Assembly: GCF_963662885.1 (NCBI RefSeq)
Contig: NZ_OY760064.1
Span: forward strand, 186,001 to 250,000
DNA from: an uncultured Pseudodesulfovibrio sp.
Lineage (GTDB): Bacteria; Desulfobacterota; Desulfovibrionia; Desulfovibrionales; Desulfovibrionaceae
Reading direction: 5' to 3'
DNA: 64,000 nt
Below are positions 1 to 8,437 of this stretch, in pieces. Numbering within the stretch: position 1 is the stretch's first letter; every line of letters begins with the position of its first letter. Made by a program: the position numbers and the translations under genes. Under the pieces are notes generated by a model. The model was given only the letters and a program-made list of their open reading frames with translations. It was not told the DNA's origin and made no database searches.

Positions 1-2889
1 CTGAACCTGACCGTCACCTTCGAGCTGGGCCGCGACCTGGAGCTGGCCACCGTTGACGTGCAGAACCGCGTCAACCTGGCGTCGCCCCAGTTGCCACAGG
101 AAGTGCGCAACACCGGCATCTCGGTGCGCAAGCAGTCTCCGGAGTTCGTGCTCATCGTCTCCCTGACCTCGGACAGGCCGGAATACGATACCCTTTTTCT
201 GAACAACTACGGCAAGATCAACCTCTATGACGCCCTGCGGCGCATCGAGGGTGTCGGCGACGTGAACATGTTCGGTGATCTGGACTACGGCATGAGGCTG
301 TGGCTCGACCCGGACCGTCTGGCCTCCTACAACCTGACGGTCAGCGACGTGATCAACGCGGTCGAGGAGCAGAATACCCAGGCTCCGGCCGGTCAGATCG
401 GCATGCCCCCCACGCCCAAGGACCAGCAGTTCCAGATGACCCTGCGCGTCAAGGGCCGGCTGGCCGATCCCGACGAGTTCGGCAACATCATCCTCAAGGC
501 CGCCAGCGACGGGTCCATCGTTCGTATCCAGGACGTGGCCCGCGTGGAACTGGGGGCCAAGAACTACTTCACCTTCGCGCGCCTCAACGGTCAGGCCAAC
601 GCCTCCATGCTCATCTACCAACTGCCCGGCTCCAACGCTCTGGACGTGGCCAAGCAGGTGCGGGCGACCATGGAGGATCTGTCCCGCTATTTCCCGGAAG
701 GCGTCCATTATTCCATCCCGTACGACACCACCCGGTTCGTGAACTCGTCCATCGACGAGGTCATGTCCACCCTGTACGAGGCTCTGATCCTCGTCTTCCT
801 GGTGGTCTTCATCTTCCTGCAGAACTGGCGTACGACCGTCATTCCCATGGTCTGCGTGCCGGTCTCCCTGATCGGTACCTTCGCCCTGTTCCCGATGCTC
901 GGGTTCTCCATCAACACCCTGACCCTGTTCGGTCTGGTTCTGGCCATCGGTATCGTCGTGGACGACGCCATCGTGGTCGTGGAGGCGACCCAGCGCAACA
1001 TCGACGACGAGGGCATGTCGCCCAAGGACGCCACCAAGAAGGCCATGAGCGAGGTCACCGGCCCGGTCATTGCCAGTACATTGGTGCTCATCGCGGTGTT
1101 CATCCCCGTTGCCTTCATGGGCGGCATCACCGGCCAGCTGTACAAGCAGTTCGCCCTGACCCTGTCCGTGTCCGTGGCCATTTCCTCGGTCAACGCCCTG
1201 ACCCTGTCGCCCGCCCTGTCAGCCCTGATATTGCGGCCGTACACGCCCATCCGGGGGCCGCTGGGCTGGTTCTTCACCAAGTTCAACACGGTCTTCGACT
1301 GGGTCACCACGCGCTACAACAAGGCCGTAGCGGCCATGGTCCGGCGCGCCTTCATGGGCGTGCTCGTGGTGGCCGTGCTGATCGGTGCCTGCGGCGGGTT
1401 GTTCTCCATCCTGCCGTCCAGCTTCGTGCCGGACGAGGACCAGGGTTACTTCATCATCAACGTCTCCCTGCCCGAAGGCGCCTCGCTCGAGCGCTCCGAC
1501 GCGGTCATGAAAAAGGTCGAGACGTACCTCAAGAGTGCGCCGGGCGTGCACAACTATGTCGTGCTCGGCGGGTTCAACCTGCTCACCGGAGCTTATTCCT
1601 CGTACACCTCGGCGGTCTTCGTCGTGCTGGACGACTGGTCCGAGCGCGAGACGCCCGACCTATCGCTCGCGTCCATCATGGGCAAGGCGCAGAAGGAATT
1701 CTGGGGTATCCAGGAAGCGGTTGTCATGGCCTTTTCGCCGCCGCCCATCCCGGGCCTGTCCTCCACAGGCGGTCTGCAGTTCGAATTGCAGGACCGTTCG
1801 GGCAACTCCGTGGCCGAGCTGGCCGCCGTGACCAAGCAGTACATCGCCGAAGCGTCCAAGCGCCCGGAGATCGCCAACCTGTTCACGACCTTCAGCGACA
1901 GCGTGCCGCAGTACTTCGTGGAGATCGACCGCGACAAGGCCAAGAAGCTCGGCGTGCCCATCTCCGACGTGTTCAAGACGCTGCAGACCTATCTGGGCGG
2001 CTACTATATCAACGACTTCAACAAGTACGGGCGCACCTACCGGGTCATGGCCCAGGCCGAGTCCCAGTTCCGCACCCGGCTGGAAGACCTGAACCGGTTC
2101 TACATGCGTTCCAACACCGGCCAGATGGTTCCGCTGTCCACCCTGAGCCACGCCAAGCGTATCTCCGGGCCTGAGTACATCCAGCGGTACAACGTCTTCC
2201 GCACGGTCGAGATCAACGCGGCCACTCCGGCCGGGTACAGCTCGGGCCAGACCATCGCCGCCATGGAGGACGTGGCCGCCAAGAACCTGCCCGACGGGTA
2301 CGGCTACGACTGGACGGCCATCGCGTATCAGGAGAAATCGGCGGGCGGACAGGTCGGCATCATCTTCGGTCTGGCCATCGTCATGGTCTTCCTGGTCCTG
2401 GCGGCCCAGTATGAAAGCTGGACCACACCGTTCGCGGTCATCCTGTGCGTGCCGCTGGGTATCTTCGGGGCCATGTCGGCCCAATGGATGCGCGGTCTGG
2501 ACAACAACGTCTACGCCCAGGTCGGCCTGGTCATGCTTATCGGCCTCGCGGCCAAGAACGCGATCATGATCGTGGAGTACGCCAAGGACAAGCACGACTC
2601 GGGCATGTCCATTCTGGAAGCTGCCAAGGCTGCGGCGTCCCTGCGGTTCCGGCCCATTCTGATGACCTCGTTCGCCTTCATTCTCGGCGTCATTCCCCTG
2701 GTCCGGGCCTCCGGCGCGGGGTCGGCCAGCCGACATGCCCTGGGTACCTCGGTCTTTGGCGGCATGATCGCAGCCACCGTGCTCGGCGTGCTCGTGGTTC
2801 CCTCCCTGTATACCGCCATCCAGGGCGCGGGATCGTGGCTCGGGGGGCTGTTGCGCAGAGAGGGCATAGCCAACAAAAAAGAAAAATAG
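1..2889 (+). CDS. RND (HAE1-type) multidrug efflux permease, 5' end outside window
   Basis: The reading frame is open from base 1, so the gene begins before the window; about 962 residues are visible out of the usual 1040 or so. It is an inner-membrane proton/drug antiporter of the AcrB/MexB type, which works with a membrane-fusion protein and an outer-membrane channel. The first central helix block (LILVFLVVFIFLQNWRTT) is followed by the proton-relay motif GIVVDDAIVVVEA, and a second block ends with GLAAKNAIMIVEYAKDK and LRFRPILMTSFAF, all family hallmarks. The C-terminus is Lys-rich (NKKEK). Partner genes are presumably upstream and out of view. The substrate cannot be inferred. This is a different locus from the second RND permease at 15896. 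Confidence 0.93.
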   Translation: MNLTVTFELGRDLELATVDVQNRVNLASPQLPQEVRNTGISVRKQSPEFVLIVSLTSDRPEYDTLFLNNYGKINLYDALRRIEGVGDVNMFGDLDYGMRLWLDPDRLASYNLTVSDVINAVEEQNTQAPAGQIGMPPTPKDQQFQMTLRVKGRLADPDEFGNIILKAASDGSIVRIQDVARVELGAKNYFTFARLNGQANASMLIYQLPGSNALDVAKQVRATMEDLSRYFPEGVHYSIPYDTTRFVNSSIDEVMSTLYEALILVFLVVFIFLQNWRTTVIPMVCVPVSLIGTFALFPMLGFSINTLTLFGLVLAIGIVVDDAIVVVEATQRNIDDEGMSPKDATKKAMSEVTGPVIASTLVLIAVFIPVAFMGGITGQLYKQFALTLSVSVAISSVNALTLSPALSALILRPYTPIRGPLGWFFTKFNTVFDWVTTRYNKAVAAMVRRAFMGVLVVAVLIGACGGLFSILPSSFVPDEDQGYFIINVSLPEGASLERSDAVMKKVETYLKSAPGVHNYVVLGGFNLLTGAYSSYTSAVFVVLDDWSERETPDLSLASIMGKAQKEFWGIQEAVVMAFSPPPIPGLSSTGGLQFELQDRSGNSVAELAAVTKQYIAEASKRPEIANLFTTFSDSVPQYFVEIDRDKAKKLGVPISDVFKTLQTYLGGYYINDFNKYGRTYRVMAQAESQFRTRLEDLNRFYMRSNTGQMVPLSTLSHAKRISGPEYIQRYNVFRTVEINAATPAGYSSGQTIAAMEDVAAKNLPDGYGYDWTAIAYQEKSAGGQVGIIFGLAIVMVFLVLAAQYESWTTPFAVILCVPLGIFGAMSAQWMRGLDNNVYAQVGLVMLIGLAAKNAIMIVEYAKDKHDSGMSILEAAKAAASLRFRPILMTSFAFILGVIPLVRASGAGSASRHALGTSVFGGMIAATVLGVLVVPSLYTAIQGAGSWLGGLLRREGIANKKEK

Positions 2890-2914
2890 CAGACGTGATG
2901 ATCTCATCAATTGA

Positions 2915-2942
2915 AAAGGCCGCCTTTGGGCGGCCTTTTTCG
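2915..2942 (+). terminator. Rho-independent terminator after RND permease
   Basis: A GC-rich stem (AGGCCGCC / GGCGGCCT, loop TTTG) is followed by a run of six T. It lies 26 bases past the permease stop codon. Confidence 0.85.
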
Positions 2943-3014
2943 CTTTTGCTGTATTTCCTGTTGATATAAATCGTATCCGGTTGACTGGGTGGAAGAATCT
3001 GCTACCGTCAGACC

Positions 3015-3818
3015 ATGTGCAGGTCCATCCTTCAAACACTATCCGACAAGACAGGGAAATGGTTTTCGGGCTTGTGCCTGACCTTGCTCCTGTTGGCCTC
3101 CTTTGCCCCCTTGTCCATGGCGGCCGAACCCCTGCGCGTGGCCTATCCTGATTTCTGGCCTTTTTTCACCCGTACCGAAGAAGGGTACATGACCGGCATT
3201 TTCTACGAGATCGTCAGCGAGGCCCTGTCGCGCATGGGGGTTAGCGCCAAATGGCAGACCTATCCGTGGAGCCGGTGTCAGGCCCTGGTCCGTTCGGGCG
3301 ATGCCGATGCCATGATCACCTTTCCCACCGCGGATCGTCTGGTCTATTCGGCTACCCACGACGATCCGTTCTACATGAAGCGACTGAAGATCTTCACCAC
3401 CACGGGCCATCCAAGAATGAAGGAGATTTCGGAGATCCATAGTATCGATGACATCCACCGGCTCGGCCTGGTGGTGGTCACCTACCACGGCAACGGCTGG
3501 AACGATAAGTACATCCGCTCCAGGGGCATCAAGACCTACGAATCGCCGTTGATCAAGAATGTCTGGCTCATGCTGGCCAACCACCGGGGCGACATCGCCA
3601 TCGAGTGGCCCATGGCCGCCTGGCCGCTTATCAAGGAGGGCAGGGTGGAGAACCGTATCGTCGAAACGGACGTCTCGCTCGACGCCATGCCGTTTCATCT
3701 GATGATTAACCGCGATTGCGGCTATGCCTCGCAGCTGCCCGAGTTCAACGAGACCATAAAACGGATGCGCGCGGAAGGGCACATCAAGGCCATCCTGTCG
3801 AAATATGAAGGAAAGTGA
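3015..3818 (+). CDS. Periplasmic solute-binding protein, amino-acid-binding (SBP_bac_3-like) family
   Basis: 267 residues. A signal peptide is clear: basic N-terminus, hydrophobic GLCLTLLLLASFAP and a likely cleavage after SMA near residue 37. The mature part follows the type-II periplasmic binding fold of polar amino-acid receptors (LRVAYPDFWPFF, then GIFYEIVSEALSRMG and GDADAMITFP). No membrane permease or ATPase gene lies beside it, so it may be an orphan receptor or serve a transporter elsewhere. No Shine-Dalgarno is evident before the ATG. A TTGACT box sits at 2981-2986 with a weak TACCGT 16 bases later, which would give a very short leader. Confidence 0.8.
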   Translation: MCRSILQTLSDKTGKWFSGLCLTLLLLASFAPLSMAAEPLRVAYPDFWPFFTRTEEGYMTGIFYEIVSEALSRMGVSAKWQTYPWSRCQALVRSGDADAMITFPTADRLVYSATHDDPFYMKRLKIFTTTGHPRMKEISEIHSIDDIHRLGLVVVTYHGNGWNDKYIRSRGIKTYESPLIKNVWLMLANHRGDIAIEWPMAAWPLIKEGRVENRIVETDVSLDAMPFHLMINRDCGYASQLPEFNETIKRMRAEGHIKAILSKYEGK

Positions 3819-3930
3819 TAAGGGACCAGTCTCCTTTTTTTTACACGCGGAAACAGATTATACTATATTTTGTTTGCTTAATACCGTATTTTCTATATAT
3901 TGAAACTGACGAAAAGCCAAAGGGGGCTGC

Positions 3931-4137
3931 ATGTATCGATATTACGTCAACAAGCAGGCGCAGCGGACGGGCGAACACGAGGTTCATACCAGCTTGTGCG
4001 GGTACAATCCGCCGCCCGAGGGGTGCATCTACCTGGGGGAATTCTCGTCGTGTCAGAGGGCGATAGAAAAAGCCCGCGAGCATTTCGAAAAGGTTGACGG
4101 GTGTTATTTTTGTTGCAGGGAGTGTCATACACGCTAG
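3931..4137 (+). CDS. Small Cys-rich conserved protein, unknown function
   Basis: 68 residues. An AAGGGGG ribosome-binding site precedes the ATG. The pattern (YYVN near the N-terminus, GEHEVHTSLCG, then YLGEF, and a C-terminal DGCYFCCRECH) matches a small-protein family I recognise from many Proteobacteria, usually annotated as hypothetical. The clustered Cys and His residues suggest a metal site, but no function is established. A terminator follows the gene at 4151, so it is probably transcribed alone. The surrounding bases (3815-3930) are more AT-rich than the window average. Confidence 0.7.
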   Translation: MYRYYVNKQAQRTGEHEVHTSLCGYNPPPEGCIYLGEFSSCQRAIEKAREHFEKVDGCYFCCRECHTR

Positions 4138-4150
4138 GGGAGAAGGAAAA

Positions 4151-4175
4151 GGCCCGCTTGAGCGGGCCTTTTTGT
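4151..4175 (+). terminator. Rho-independent terminator
   Basis: Stem GGCCCGCT / AGCGGGCC with a tiny TG loop, followed by TTTTTG. It is placed 14 bases after the small Cys-rich gene. Confidence 0.85.
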
Positions 4176-4207
4176 GGTCGTTGTTTGAAAGATGAAAGAT
4201 TGGGAGA

Positions 4208-4460
4208 TTGAAAGGCAAGAAGAGTAAAGCCGTCGCTGGCGCTCCTCCAACTTTTTTTATTGCCCTCCCGGCGGGGTTCTTTCTTTTGCTGGCCCAAAAG
4301 AAAGAACCAAAGAAAAGGGCCGCGAGGGGCGCACCGCCTTCCTCGTCAGCCCAAGAATCTGATCGGACCGGCTCCGCTCCCGATCCAGTCGTCCGCTCCG
4401 CTCCCTCCCAGGATCGAAGAGCCGCTCCGCCGCTCCGTCAGCTTCTAGGGCTGACGAGGA
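4208..4460. repeat. Structured intergenic repeat-like element
   Basis: No credible gene lies in 4176-4468. It holds a perfect 14-bp inverted repeat at 4275-4288 and 4295-4308 (left arm GGTTCTTTCTTTTG, 6-base loop), and a second 13-bp inverted repeat at 4340-4352 and 4448-4460 (TCCTCGTCAGCCC and its complement) that encloses CGCTCC-rich direct repeats. The first hairpin resembles an intergenic motif seen in many proteobacterial genomes. Whether it is repeated elsewhere in this genome cannot be seen here; no second copy is in the window. It abuts the AT-rich DUF3800 gene. Confidence 0.6.
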
Positions 4461-4468
4461 GATGGCTT

Positions 4469-5623
4469 TTAGGGAATAGTCTGGGAAGAATCTAAGTAGT
4501 TAGTTAAACTAGGGAACTGCTTGCTGGAAACGATATCGTATTCTCCTCCACTCGCTATTAGCATGATCTCTCTAGCTGCATCTAATCGTGCAATATAGGG
4601 GACAACAACTCCATCAACCGTTTTAACAAACTGGTGCATATCATTCGTGTTATAGGGTATTTTGTATCCCTTTTTGCTGCAACTTGCTATTACGACTCCT
4701 TCATCACGGAGAGGTGCTACTACACCACTACGCAGACTTTGTCTGCTGAGTCCAGAAAATCCAACATCATCAAGATGTTTAATGATTGTATCGCTGTAAA
4801 TGTATTCATTTGGATCTTCAGCAAACCTTTGTAATAGAAAGTTAAGAGCCTGTACTTTCAGTTGAGTCTCCGTATCTAGAGATTCAATGAATTTATGAAT
4901 ATAATTTTCAGCTATTCTTACGCTCTGTTCCTGCACAATCTGATTGAATTTATCAGTGCTATCTAAAATAGATAAGTCATCATATTTTGAAATGATAGGG
5001 GGCCAATAGTGTAAATGGATTTGTTTGTCTTTCACTATTTCAGTAAGATTTTCAGATTCTTTTCCCTCTAATCTCCTCGCTATAGTGCCTGCAATAAAAT
5101 CTGCCAACTGGACTAAGTAGTTTTCACTGCTATCGACGTAGCTAAAAATGTGGTCTGATAGTAATGGTAAATTTAATTTTTTCTTGGTGTATTTTTTAAA
5201 TGATTCCATAAAATCGCTACGACCATGGTTGTCAATAGTAATATTAGGGTTATGGGATGCCGTTGTAATGCGTTGAAAAAGCATACCATTTAGAAATTTA
5301 TAAAAGGATGGTTTATGCTGTAGCCCACAATCAGCATATATGCGCTGTTTATCAACGGCAAAAGCATAGTATTTTATATTAAGCTTGCTAATAAGTGTTA
5401 GAATGCGACGGCGTCGCTTAACATTATTTCCAACCTTACTTGATTTTATCTCAGCACCGGAGAAGCACCTCTTAGAAATTATTTTAGCTTCATTGCATAC
5501 ATTTGCTTCTTGATTTCTCTCAACCATTAAAGAGACTAATACGTACCAGCGACTGACGCCCTTTTTGGTGATTTCGATACTTGTGTCACCGGACTCGTCA
5601 ATAAAAAATGAATATGATGTCAT
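4469..5623 (-). CDS. DUF3800 domain protein, AT-rich (horizontally acquired)
   Basis: 384 residues. The N-terminus carries the hallmark FFIDESGD and residues about 165-190 carry LVQLADFIAGTIARRLEG, the two conserved ends of DUF3800, a family predicted to have an RNase H-like fold and often found in accessory or defence regions. The remaining 180 or so residues form a C-terminal extension of unknown type. Base composition and codon use (many AAA, ATT, TTA) differ sharply from all neighbours, pointing to recent transfer. A GAGGG ribosome-binding site precedes the ATG. It stands alone between a structured repeat and polA, with no toxin, nuclease or integrase partner. Enzymatic activity is unknown. 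Confidence 0.8.
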   Translation of the reverse strand: MTSYSFFIDESGDTSIEITKKGVSRWYVLVSLMVERNQEANVCNEAKIISKRCFSGAEIKSSKVGNNVKRRRRILTLISKLNIKYYAFAVDKQRIYADCGLQHKPSFYKFLNGMLFQRITTASHNPNITIDNHGRSDFMESFKKYTKKKLNLPLLSDHIFSYVDSSENYLVQLADFIAGTIARRLEGKESENLTEIVKDKQIHLHYWPPIISKYDDLSILDSTDKFNQIVQEQSVRIAENYIHKFIESLDTETQLKVQALNFLLQRFAEDPNEYIYSDTIIKHLDDVGFSGLSRQSLRSGVVAPLRDEGVVIASCSKKGYKIPYNTNDMHQFVKTVDGVVVPYIARLDAAREIMLIASGGEYDIVSSKQFPSLTNYLDSSQTIP

Positions 5624-5687
5624 GATTCACCCTCTTTGCCGTATATCAAAAAACAATATTTGGAATTGCGTCAAGAAGCGAAAGAAA

Positions 5688-5732
5688 AAATAAAAAGCCA
5701 AGCCTCCTTTTAAGAAAGAAGGGGCTTGGCTT
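5688..5732 (-). terminator. Rho-independent terminator of polA
   Basis: Read on the minus strand: a 10-bp arm AAGCCAAGCC pairs with GGCTTGGCTT, then TTTATTTTTT. It separates polA from the DUF3800 gene. Confidence 0.85.
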
Positions 5733-5763
5733 CAGGTGTAATTAGGTTCAGTTTTACGGTTAA

Positions 5764-8424
5764 CTAATGAGCTTCCGCCCAATTCTTCCCAACACCCATG
5801 TCTACCTTGAGTGGGACGTCCAGTTTGGCGACGTTCTGCATGATTTCCACTAGGCGCGCGCCCGCTTCCTGAATGTTGGATTCCGGGGCCTCGATGATGA
5901 GTTCATCGTGTACCTGGAGGATGAGACGGGCTTCGAGTTGTTTGAGGGACTTGTCCTTGTGGGCCTGGACCATGGCCATCTTGATGATGTCTGCGGCCGA
6001 GCCCTGGATGACCGTGTTGACCGCCTGGCGGCGAGCCTGGGACGAAAGCTGGTTGTTGCGGGAGTGGAGTTCGGGCAGGAGGCGGCGGCGTCCGGCCAGG
6101 GTGGTCACGAAGCCGTGCTTGAGGGCGTCCTCGACGATGGTGTCGTAGTACGCCTTGAGCGTGGCCATCTTCTCGAAGTATTTGTCCGTGAACTCCTGGG
6201 CCTCGGTCTGCTTGATCTTCAGCTCGCGGGCCAGTTTCTGCACACCCATGCCGTAGATCAGGCCGAAGTTGATGGTCTTGGCCCCGCGCCGTTCGGTGTC
6301 GGTCACGTCCGCGATGTCCTTTTCGTGGATCAGGGCCGCCGTGCGCGCGTGGATGTCCTCGTCGTGCTTGAAGGCGTCGATCAGCGCCGGGTCCTTGGAG
6401 AAGTGGGCCAGGACGCGCAGCTCGACCTGCGAGTAGTCAGCCGCGGCCAGCCGGTTGCCGTCTTGCGCGTTGAAGCAGGCGCGCATCCTTGGGCCGTGGA
6501 CCCCACGGATGGGGATGTTCTGCAGGTTCGGCTGGGAGCTGGAAAGCCTGCCCGTGGCCGTGGCCAACTGGTTGAAATGCGTGTGCAGGCGGCCGTCCTC
6601 GCCGACCATCTTGGGCAGCGGCTCCAGATAGGTGGAGCGCAGTTTCTCGAGCATGCGGAATTCCAGCACCGCGTCCACGATGGGATGCTGGTCGCGGATC
6701 TTCTCCAACACCTGGTTGGCCGTGGAACGCAGCCCGGTGGACGTCTTGGACCCGGCCTTGATGCCGAGAGTGTCGAACAGGACCACCGCCAGTTGCTGGC
6801 TGGAGCGGATATTGAACTCCTCGCCCGCGTGGCCGATGATCGTCCGGGTCAGCTCTGCGAGCTGGTCGTTGACCTCGTCCAGAAATTCCTGGAACGCCGC
6901 GTCGTCGATGGCGATGCCCGCCCGTTCCATGCCGACCAGCACCGGGATGAGCGGCATCTCCAACTCGCGCATGAGCTTGTTCAGGTGCGCGCCCTCCACC
7001 TGGCCCCGGATGCCTTCCATATAGGCCAGCGCGGCCAGCCCCTGGGACTGCGGGTGCAGCTCGCGCGCCGCGTCCGCGAACTCGGCCCGGCCGTCCTGGA
7101 ACATGGACTGCCGCAGCCGCGCCCAGGTGTAGTTGCGCGCCTCGGGGTCGAGCAGGTAGGCGGCCAGGCTCAGATCGAACCACTGGCCCGACAGGATGTG
7201 GCCCCACGCCTCGTCCGCGCGCAGCAGGTCCTGCACGCTCGGGGTGGCGATGACCGAAGCGTGCTCGATCTTGCGCACAAGCTCCTTGGCCGGGCCCGCA
7301 TAGCGGTACTCGGCGCCGTTCACGCCGATGAAAAAGGCGTCGTCCTCAAAGGTCAGCCCCACGTCCTCGCCGCCCAGGTCGGGCAGGTCGTCCACGGTCT
7401 CGGCCACGTTCACATCCATGGGCTCCTCGGCCTTTTCATTGGCCGGGGCCGGGTCGCCGAACAGAGAGAGCTGCTGGCTCTCCGAGGGAGCGTCGGCTTT
7501 GGCAGACGGGGCCTTGGGCGCCGGAGCGGGCTTGGCCGCACCCGTGTCCCTGGGCAGAAGCCGCTGCAGTCCGCGCAGCTCGTATTCCTCGAAAAAGGCG
7601 TCCAGCTCGGCAAAATCCGGCTGTTGCCGTTGGAAAAATTCCAGGTCCTGCTCGCAGCAGTCGGTCTTCATCCGCGTCAGCTCGCGGAAGGTGAAGACGT
7701 TGTCCATCTCGGGCTCTACCTTGGCGCGCAGCTTTTCCGGCACCTTGTCCAGGTTGTCGCGCACGTCCTCCAGCGTGGGGCCGGTGGCGGCGAACAGCTT
7801 GTGCGCGGTCACAGGACCGACGCCCGGGATGCCCGGGATGTTGTCCGCCGAGTCGCCGATCACGGCCTGGAAGTCCGGCCATGTGGCGGGTTCCATGCCT
7901 TCGGCTTCGCGGAAGGAGTCGAGCGTGTGGATGGTCTCCTTGCGCCCGATCTGGCTGACCATGACGACCTGTTCGTCCAGGCACTGCTTGATGTCCTTGT
8001 CCGTGGCCAGGATGATCACCGGCCTGTCCGCCTTGTGGCGTCCCGCCAGGGAGCAGATGCAGTCGTCGGCCTCCACGCCCTCGGAGACCAGCAGCTTGAC
8101 GCCGAGTAGTTCCACGCCCCTTCGCACGGGCTCCACCTGGTCGCGGAGCGGCTCGGGCATGGCCGGACGGTTGGCCTTGTACTCGTCGTACAACGCGTTG
8201 CGGAAGGTCGGTCCCTTGCCGTCCATGAGAAAGCCTACGTGGGTCGGGTTCTCGTCCTTGAGCAGATTCATGAGCACGCGCATGACCGTATTGATGGCGT
8301 TGGTCGGGAACCCGTCCGAGCGGGACAGATCGGCGCGGGCGTAGAAGGCGCGATAGAGCAGGGCGGTACCGTCGATGAGGTACAACGGGTCCTTATCGAA
8401 ATTGAGGCGTTCTTTTAACGACAT
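5764..8424 (-). CDS. polA: DNA polymerase I
   Basis: 886 residues from the chosen start. It fills gaps and removes primers during replication and repair. The N-terminal 290 or so residues are the 5'-3' exonuclease (LYLIDGTALLYRAFYA; GDSADNIPGIPGVG helix-hairpin-helix). The C-terminal 400 hold polymerase motifs A (DYSQVELRVLAHFS), B (RRGAKTINFGLIYGMG) and C (VHDELI). The middle 3'-5' exonuclease-like domain lacks the DxE and YxxxD metal motifs, so proofreading is probably lost. The start MSLKERLNFDKD was chosen because it fits the family and falls 13 bases after the upstream DHH gene; an ATG at 8511 would overlap that gene heavily. No strong ribosome-binding site is visible. An Ala/Pro-rich linker lies near residues 310-355. 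Confidence 0.97.
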   Translation of the reverse strand: MSLKERLNFDKDPLYLIDGTALLYRAFYARADLSRSDGFPTNAINTVMRVLMNLLKDENPTHVGFLMDGKGPTFRNALYDEYKANRPAMPEPLRDQVEPVRRGVELLGVKLLVSEGVEADDCICSLAGRHKADRPVIILATDKDIKQCLDEQVVMVSQIGRKETIHTLDSFREAEGMEPATWPDFQAVIGDSADNIPGIPGVGPVTAHKLFAATGPTLEDVRDNLDKVPEKLRAKVEPEMDNVFTFRELTRMKTDCCEQDLEFFQRQQPDFAELDAFFEEYELRGLQRLLPRDTGAAKPAPAPKAPSAKADAPSESQQLSLFGDPAPANEKAEEPMDVNVAETVDDLPDLGGEDVGLTFEDDAFFIGVNGAEYRYAGPAKELVRKIEHASVIATPSVQDLLRADEAWGHILSGQWFDLSLAAYLLDPEARNYTWARLRQSMFQDGRAEFADAARELHPQSQGLAALAYMEGIRGQVEGAHLNKLMRELEMPLIPVLVGMERAGIAIDDAAFQEFLDEVNDQLAELTRTIIGHAGEEFNIRSSQQLAVVLFDTLGIKAGSKTSTGLRSTANQVLEKIRDQHPIVDAVLEFRMLEKLRSTYLEPLPKMVGEDGRLHTHFNQLATATGRLSSSQPNLQNIPIRGVHGPRMRACFNAQDGNRLAAADYSQVELRVLAHFSKDPALIDAFKHDEDIHARTAALIHEKDIADVTDTERRGAKTINFGLIYGMGVQKLARELKIKQTEAQEFTDKYFEKMATLKAYYDTIVEDALKHGFVTTLAGRRRLLPELHSRNNQLSSQARRQAVNTVIQGSAADIIKMAMVQAHKDKSLKQLEARLILQVHDELIIEAPESNIQEAGARLVEIMQNVAKLDVPLKVDMGVGKNWAEAH

Positions 8425-8437
8425 AGATATTGGGGGG

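Noticed and set aside
5908..8109. Long open frame (733 codons) on the plus strand through polA
   Set aside because: It is antisense to a complete DNA polymerase I; its composition (Gly, Arg, Val, His-rich) is the usual shadow of GC-rich codons, and it has no domain.
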